The notes under the pieces are model-generated. The model was not told the origin of the DNA. It saw only the letters and a list, made by a program, of their open reading frames with translations, and did no database searches. A stretch of 64,000 nt of DNA from Membranipora membranacea. Taxonomy: Eukaryota; Bryozoa; Gymnolaemata; Cheilostomatida; Membraniporidae. Below, piece by piece: positions 59,389-64,000 of this stretch; the stretch's first letter is position 1, and each line of letters starts with the position of its first letter. The translations under genes were made by a program, and so were the position numbers. The stretch spans positions 11,008,062-11,072,061 of the forward strand of contig OU612074.1 in NCBI GenBank assembly GCA_914767715.1. The letters are read 5' to 3'.

Positions 59389-60793
59389 TTATGCCTAATG
59401 GAGGAACCATGCTGAGGAGAGCAAACTATGTAACACAAGATGGAACAACTAAAGTCTAATCTTTAGTGGCCTGAACTCCGATGATGTACTGCAAAGGTAC
59501 TCTCTTATGTGCACAGCCTGATTATATCTGAACAGACAATCGGAGGTGGGCTGTCCTACCTATTCCTATCAAATAGATTTGCAATTTATTTCCCAAGAGG
59601 CATTATCAATTTACTAAACTCTATTATTTTTTCACTGACCTATTAAATTTGAAATCAGTAGAAACGGAAACTAATGGTAAAGGACTCTCTCATGAGTTAA
59701 CATTTTGTTGTTTAAGTCATTATATACGCGTTTCCTTATTTATTCCAGCTTATATGTCAAATGAGCATGAAAGCAAGGTGAATGCAAATTACTAATCACT
59801 GCCTCCGATTGCTAGTCTTTAGTGCACAGTCTTGGTAGCAGGTCATTGATGCTTAGTATTTGCTATGATTGCTCTTGTATTAAAGGGAATATGTTTTTCA
59901 GGATTCAATGCTTTAATCATTGGCACATCATGTAAGACCCATATTATTTCCCACTCCCATCCCAACCTGGTCTGGAGATCTGACCATTAACATTCAACAC
60001 AACAATTTAGCCTTTACTTGGGATTGTCTGCTCATTTTATGAGAGGGGACAATCAGATCTAGCTGGCATACATTGCTCAAAAAATATTACTATCAATTAC
60101 ATTATATTTTTAAAATTGAATTTAAGCAGTTCACCACCAAGTTGATAACATGGTGCCTTTAATTAGCACAGAAATAAACGCAATATTTAAACGCTTATAA
60201 ATTATCTTCAGATGATCATTTTTACCTCTTTTTGGCGACACACAAACTTTTTCTGTAGAGGATTAATTCATGTATTAATCGTCAGATGATCAAGTATGTT
60301 GGAAGTCATTAATAAGATTCTGACCCTCTTAGCCGACATACTTAACTAGGATAATTACAGATACCTAGAATCCCTTAAGGGTGGGGGTTCCAGGCAGAAA
60401 GGTGAGATCCATATTGGTTTAGAAGTGACACAAACCAGTGGTGGGTGTGGATGTGGGGAATACTAATTTGTCATTCAAAGATCTGAATGATTGTGATTGG
60501 AGCACTATATGTAAAATAAAATTTCAATATCTTTTCTAGACGTGCGTAAGGTCCGTTTTGGAGGGGGGGTTGGCTCTTTATTCAGGTGGTAGAAAGTGTC
60601 AAGATAAATTAAATCAAATAGAAGTGACAGATCATAATAATTAGATGATAAACAATGATTTGGAAGTAGTATTATGACCAGTATATGGACTAGAGTTATC
60701 TGTAGGTCTGGATATAAGTTTGAGCCTCCTTTTGTATAATGGGCAGGAGATCCATCTAGACCACAATAAAAATTTATACTGTCTAAATGATAA
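59389..60793. other. Intergenic, no gene seen
   Basis: Spacer between the Mab-21 3' end and gene B, convergent. A GGGGGGG run occurs near 60563. No coding sequence, TIR or SINE could be supported. Confidence 0.5.
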
Positions 60794-62275
60794 TCAGGTC
60801 TTGTTACTTTTTAATGTATGAGCCCTAGTATTTGTGGATTGTGTCATCTTAGATTCTGTCCTTCTCGACGTTGTCTTCCTTGGCACATTTTGAGATCTAC
60901 CAAATATTTTTGCTTCCGTATCTCTGAAAAAAAAATTGAATTGCTACATCTGAAACGTTCTCTCATGGCTTCTTACTGTACTCTCGTAGTCATGATCTTA
61001 TGTACGGTTTATATGAACGATCTTATGAAGGTTGAGGTTGATGTAAGGAGTGGATTCCCTCATGGCAGAGAGAGCAAGTTACAGCTTATTAATTTTAAAC
61101 CAAACAAAAAATATCAGCAGGTTTTGTGTATTAGAAAAATTAGAATGACAGCGCAGGGTTGTGCTTAAGAATAAATGGTAGGGGTGCAAATCTTCTTGAG
61201 AATGCGCAGTAAAATCAGGTTGAGTATTGTAAGCCCCCATCTAATTGGGACTGGTGCTAAGCCACTGCCTCCGAACACCGTTCTACTTTCACAATAACAC
61301 TCAGTGGTGCAATGATCAAAACAGATAAATCCACTTTGTTTCATTCAACAACAACATATAAGACAAAAAAAATTGCATGCGGAAAGAATAAGCTTGTGAA
61401 TTGGTGTTGGTTGGCATTATTACAATCGATATTATCCCCATCAAAACAAATTTGATATCTTAACATGCTTTTAACTCATGGTAGCTTCAGTGTCACATCT
61501 CCTGTCACCCAACTTAGGGCTCGAGGTGAGAGAATGCTGTAGGGAAACATATTATTACATCTTTTATACTTCTAAAACAAGGTTAGTGTGGAACTTGTCT
61601 GTTGGATTGCAATAACTACTCACAACTGACTGGGAGTAGATTGTACGGTCATACTTGTTGCTAATGAACTGTCATCTTTTGTCACATAGCTGGATGAGTT
61701 ACTTAATCTCGTTGGTGACTCCTGTGGGGTCAGCTTAGATCTGGTGATCTTATTGAGCTGCCCTCTTCCACGCTATATTGATAAAGGTATGGTATGAAAA
61801 GTTTCGACGTCTTTTGATACTCCCAGCGCCAACACATTGGTAGGTAAGCATAGACAAACTGACGTCAAATGGGATCTTTCAGCAAACTGTTTCAGCAATG
61901 AGCACACGTGTCTGGCCGCGATGTCAAAAATTTTCAATGCTTGACATTATTATAGACTATTGTTCAACCACTGCGGAGTCATTTAGTTAAACTTATTCTG
62001 ATACAAGAATCAGACGTATAGAAATTTTATCTGGAACAAACCTTTGAGCATGATCTAGTTTTTCTAGTGCGGGTCTTCCTGAGCTCCAGTATTACTCCAG
62101 CATCCTCTGAAGTCAGTGCTGATCTTCTGCCCCGCTTCCGTAATACTGCATGCTTAGCAGTTTCTGTTAAATGTTCTTTACAAGATTTGCGTATACCAAG
62201 AGAGCTCATTCTTGCACTGAGAACAAACATAGGTATAGGTTCAAACACATAACAGTCAGTAGATTGGAACTTCAT
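60794..62275 (-). CDS. Gene B: three-exon paralogue of the gene C C-terminus
   Basis: Exons 62275-62042 (234 nt, as in A), 61772-61624 (149 nt, as in A and C) and 60923-60794 join in phase to about 170 codons. Start ATG opens MKFQSTDCYVFEPIPMF; then MSSLGIRKSCKEHLTETAK, RKRGRRSALTSEDAG, ELRKTRTRKTRS; exon 2 has RSKLTPQESPTRLSNSSSY and TPSQL; exon 3 has RKTTSRRTESKM and ends KSNKT. The acceptor used in C and possible in A (AACAG before TTATGTG) reads ACTG here, so B cannot use that route; it would need the ATG inside the extended exon 1. Upstream lies a relic of another gene C exon (63299-63407). Product function unknown. Either a young functional gene or a fresh pseudogene. Confidence 0.5.
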
Positions 62276-62740
62276 TCCTGCTTGTATTATCACTGTCAAA
62301 CAATTTCCAGGACACAAATGTACAAGTTAGTGAATGCCTATGGCGGTCGTCATCTATCAAAACACCTTGAGTCAATCGTCTTGAACAAGCTAATGATTAG
62401 TGAATCATCACAATTTAGGCAATACTCTCACAACAGCTACATAATTTATGAAGATATATATTGCCAGAGAAACGCAATGTTTTTTGCATCTGAAAGAGTT
62501 TCTTCTGATTTCACTTCTAATCTTCTCTTTGATGACAATGCAATTCTGATTGATCTATACAAAAAGTGAGGGCTTAGCCAAAGAATTGGTAATATTCATG
62601 TGGCCTCAACACCTATAACCATATATCAGTCTTGAAGCCTTAGAAGATGATTGATGCACTACGTAAATTGGAGGTTGTTGTGACAATGTCTATGCAACAT
62701 TAATCATGACATTTGACAAAAATTGAGCCCAATTATAGTT
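62276..62740 (-). repeat. Non-coding part of the inverted duplication shared with 13880-14256
   Basis: On the minus strand this region matches the bases before gene A in the same order (GCCATAGGCATTCACTAAC, CATCAAAGAGAAGATTAGA, ACAACCTCCAATTTACG-like). Identity is clearly above chance and continues through the introns. Confidence 0.75.
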
Positions 62741-63298
62741 AGTCTAGAACTGTCTACAGGAAATTAAAAAATTTTAAATTGGCAGACTACCGTTTACTTT
62801 GCTAATTATACACCTGATAAATCTTAAAACCTGACAAAAGCGCTAATAACAAAGATGTTGGGACATTTTTTGCCATGTTAACATCATGAAAAGTAATTCA
62901 TTTCGCTGAGTTGTCTGCTAATGCCCATTTTTTGAACACCATCCCGTTTTACAAAAGCAGGTTGTATTCTTGTTGTAATGTTACGGTGTTGACGGATGAA
63001 AATTTTGGCAAGAGGACACAACTTTTGATTATTGTTATACGCGTTATCTCGCTGAAATTTTCCCTTAAAACCGATCTGAAACCAGACAGAAAACAGCTGA
63101 CCAGAAGAAAGAATAGTTAACACCGCTGAAACAAATTCCAGGATGGAAATGTATAACATCAAATGACAAGGAAAGGTCAGCTAGCCTTGAATTTTGATCA
63201 GTGTTAAAAGATTACCAACCCCCCTGCTAGTACTTCTCACTTGTACGATGTCAGCTTGATTACAAAGGAATAAGTTAGGAAGAGTCGGACAATGGTAC

Positions 63299-63407
63299 CT
63301 GTTATGTGTAGAGGTAGAGTTTGACGCCAAGTGTGTGCCAGATATAATCAAATTAACCTTTTCTCAATTTGGCCAGCAATCTTTGGGAACTTCAGTAAAC
63401 TATTAGT
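63299..63407 (-). pseudogene. Relic copy of gene C exon 12
   Basis: Encodes TNSLLKFPKI, matching TNRVLKFPKI of gene C exon 19882-19994, then loses the frame: an in-frame stop comes about 20 codons in, although DNA homology continues (TTGGCGTCAAA). Donor and acceptor positions correspond. It shows that the duplication giving gene B reached at least one exon further upstream than the open part. Confidence 0.7.
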
Positions 63408-64000
63408 CTGAACAAATTGAATTCAATCAGGTATGGAAACGTGAGTTTCAGGCAATCTTGATTACCCTCAGTGGTGGAAATGGGCCTATACAGGCCTATA
63501 CGCCATACGGTGTATAGGAAGTTCACATCAATGCCTATACACCTTCAATAAATGTTTAGGCACTTATAACCTATCATTTTTTTTCATTATGTCTATTATT
63601 TTGCCTCCTGTCATTTCAGTAAAAACATGCTCTTAGATTTAGGCTCAACAAGTCAAAAAGATACACCAGAAACACTGTAATTAGGGCACAAATACAAAAA
63701 AAGTCATGGTCGAGAGAAGACAATCGCGAATTTTTGTTCCTGAAATTTTTCATTATGTAGGGTATGTGGCGCAGGGTTGTTATGAATGACGACTGCTAAA
63801 TCAATATAGTGCATCGAACGGTTTATCAATGAATTTATCTACTGTTGTACAATGTCTCCAGACAATAAAAATATATTTACTTTCATCTTATTTGAAAAAA
63901 ATCAGTAAGTAAAAAGTATTTGCAAGTGGTAGCTTATTTGGGCTGGTTTGGTAGAGCGCCAGGAATATATACCTCATAGATGCCACTGGCCAAAAAGCCA

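Noticed and set aside
63933-64000. tRNA-like start (GGTTTGGTAGAGCGCC) at the window edge
   Set aside because: Looks like an A box of a SINE or tRNA, but the B box would lie outside the window, so it cannot be supported.

Overview
The window is AT-rich animal (metazoan) nuclear DNA. It has multi-exon genes with GT-AG introns of a few hundred bases to 2 kb, AATAAA signals, tRNA-headed SINEs, a LINE relic, a Ty3/gypsy LTR element and many foldback MITEs. Protein types (VPS13, a D8C-domain secreted protein, DUF6589, a Mab-21/cGAS-like protein, many repeats) suggest a marine invertebrate such as a cnidarian, sponge or another repeat-rich lineage. I cannot name the species.

Layout. 1-6.9 kb (+): last exons of a VPS13 lipid-transfer protein, with a TA-flanked MITE and two tRNA-like heads in introns. 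8.35-9.3 kb (-): secreted Thr-rich protein with a uromodulin-type D8C domain. 9.3-14 kb: gene-poor, repeats and a 452-bp foldback MITE. 14.3-15.9 kb (+): three-exon gene A. 17.4-27.6 kb (-): gene C, an unrecognised 15-exon gene whose last three exons are homologous to gene A and to gene B (60.8-62.3 kb, -). 28.3-29.4 kb (-): LINE relic. 29.78-39.82 kb (-): decayed Ty3/gypsy element with 5-bp target duplication ATCAT, itself split by a 5.08-kb non-coding foldback element (32665-37745) made of 353-bp tandem repeats and a giant inverted repeat. 40.5-44.1 kb (+): RecQ-type helicase. 44.9-52.1 kb (-): DUF6589 protein with a C2H2 finger, convergent with the helicase. 53.5-53.8 kb: solo LTR with the same flanks and target duplication as the full-length element. 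53.9-59.4 kb (+): Mab-21/cGAS-like nucleotidyltransferase-fold gene with a C-terminal hydrophobic segment. 60.8-63.4 kb (-): gene B and a relic exon.

Most notable: (1) the large palindromic element nested in gypsy pol; (2) the RecQ/DUF6589 block lying between two copies of one LTR insertion locus; (3) the A/B/C family, where A and B are inverted-duplicate partial copies of gene C that stay open with identical exon lengths.

Exon models were assembled by hand from splice signals and reading phase. Those of gene C (758 codons), DUF6589 (1025), RecQ (566) and Mab-21 (521) each keep phase throughout. Family names rest on motif recognition, not on database searches.
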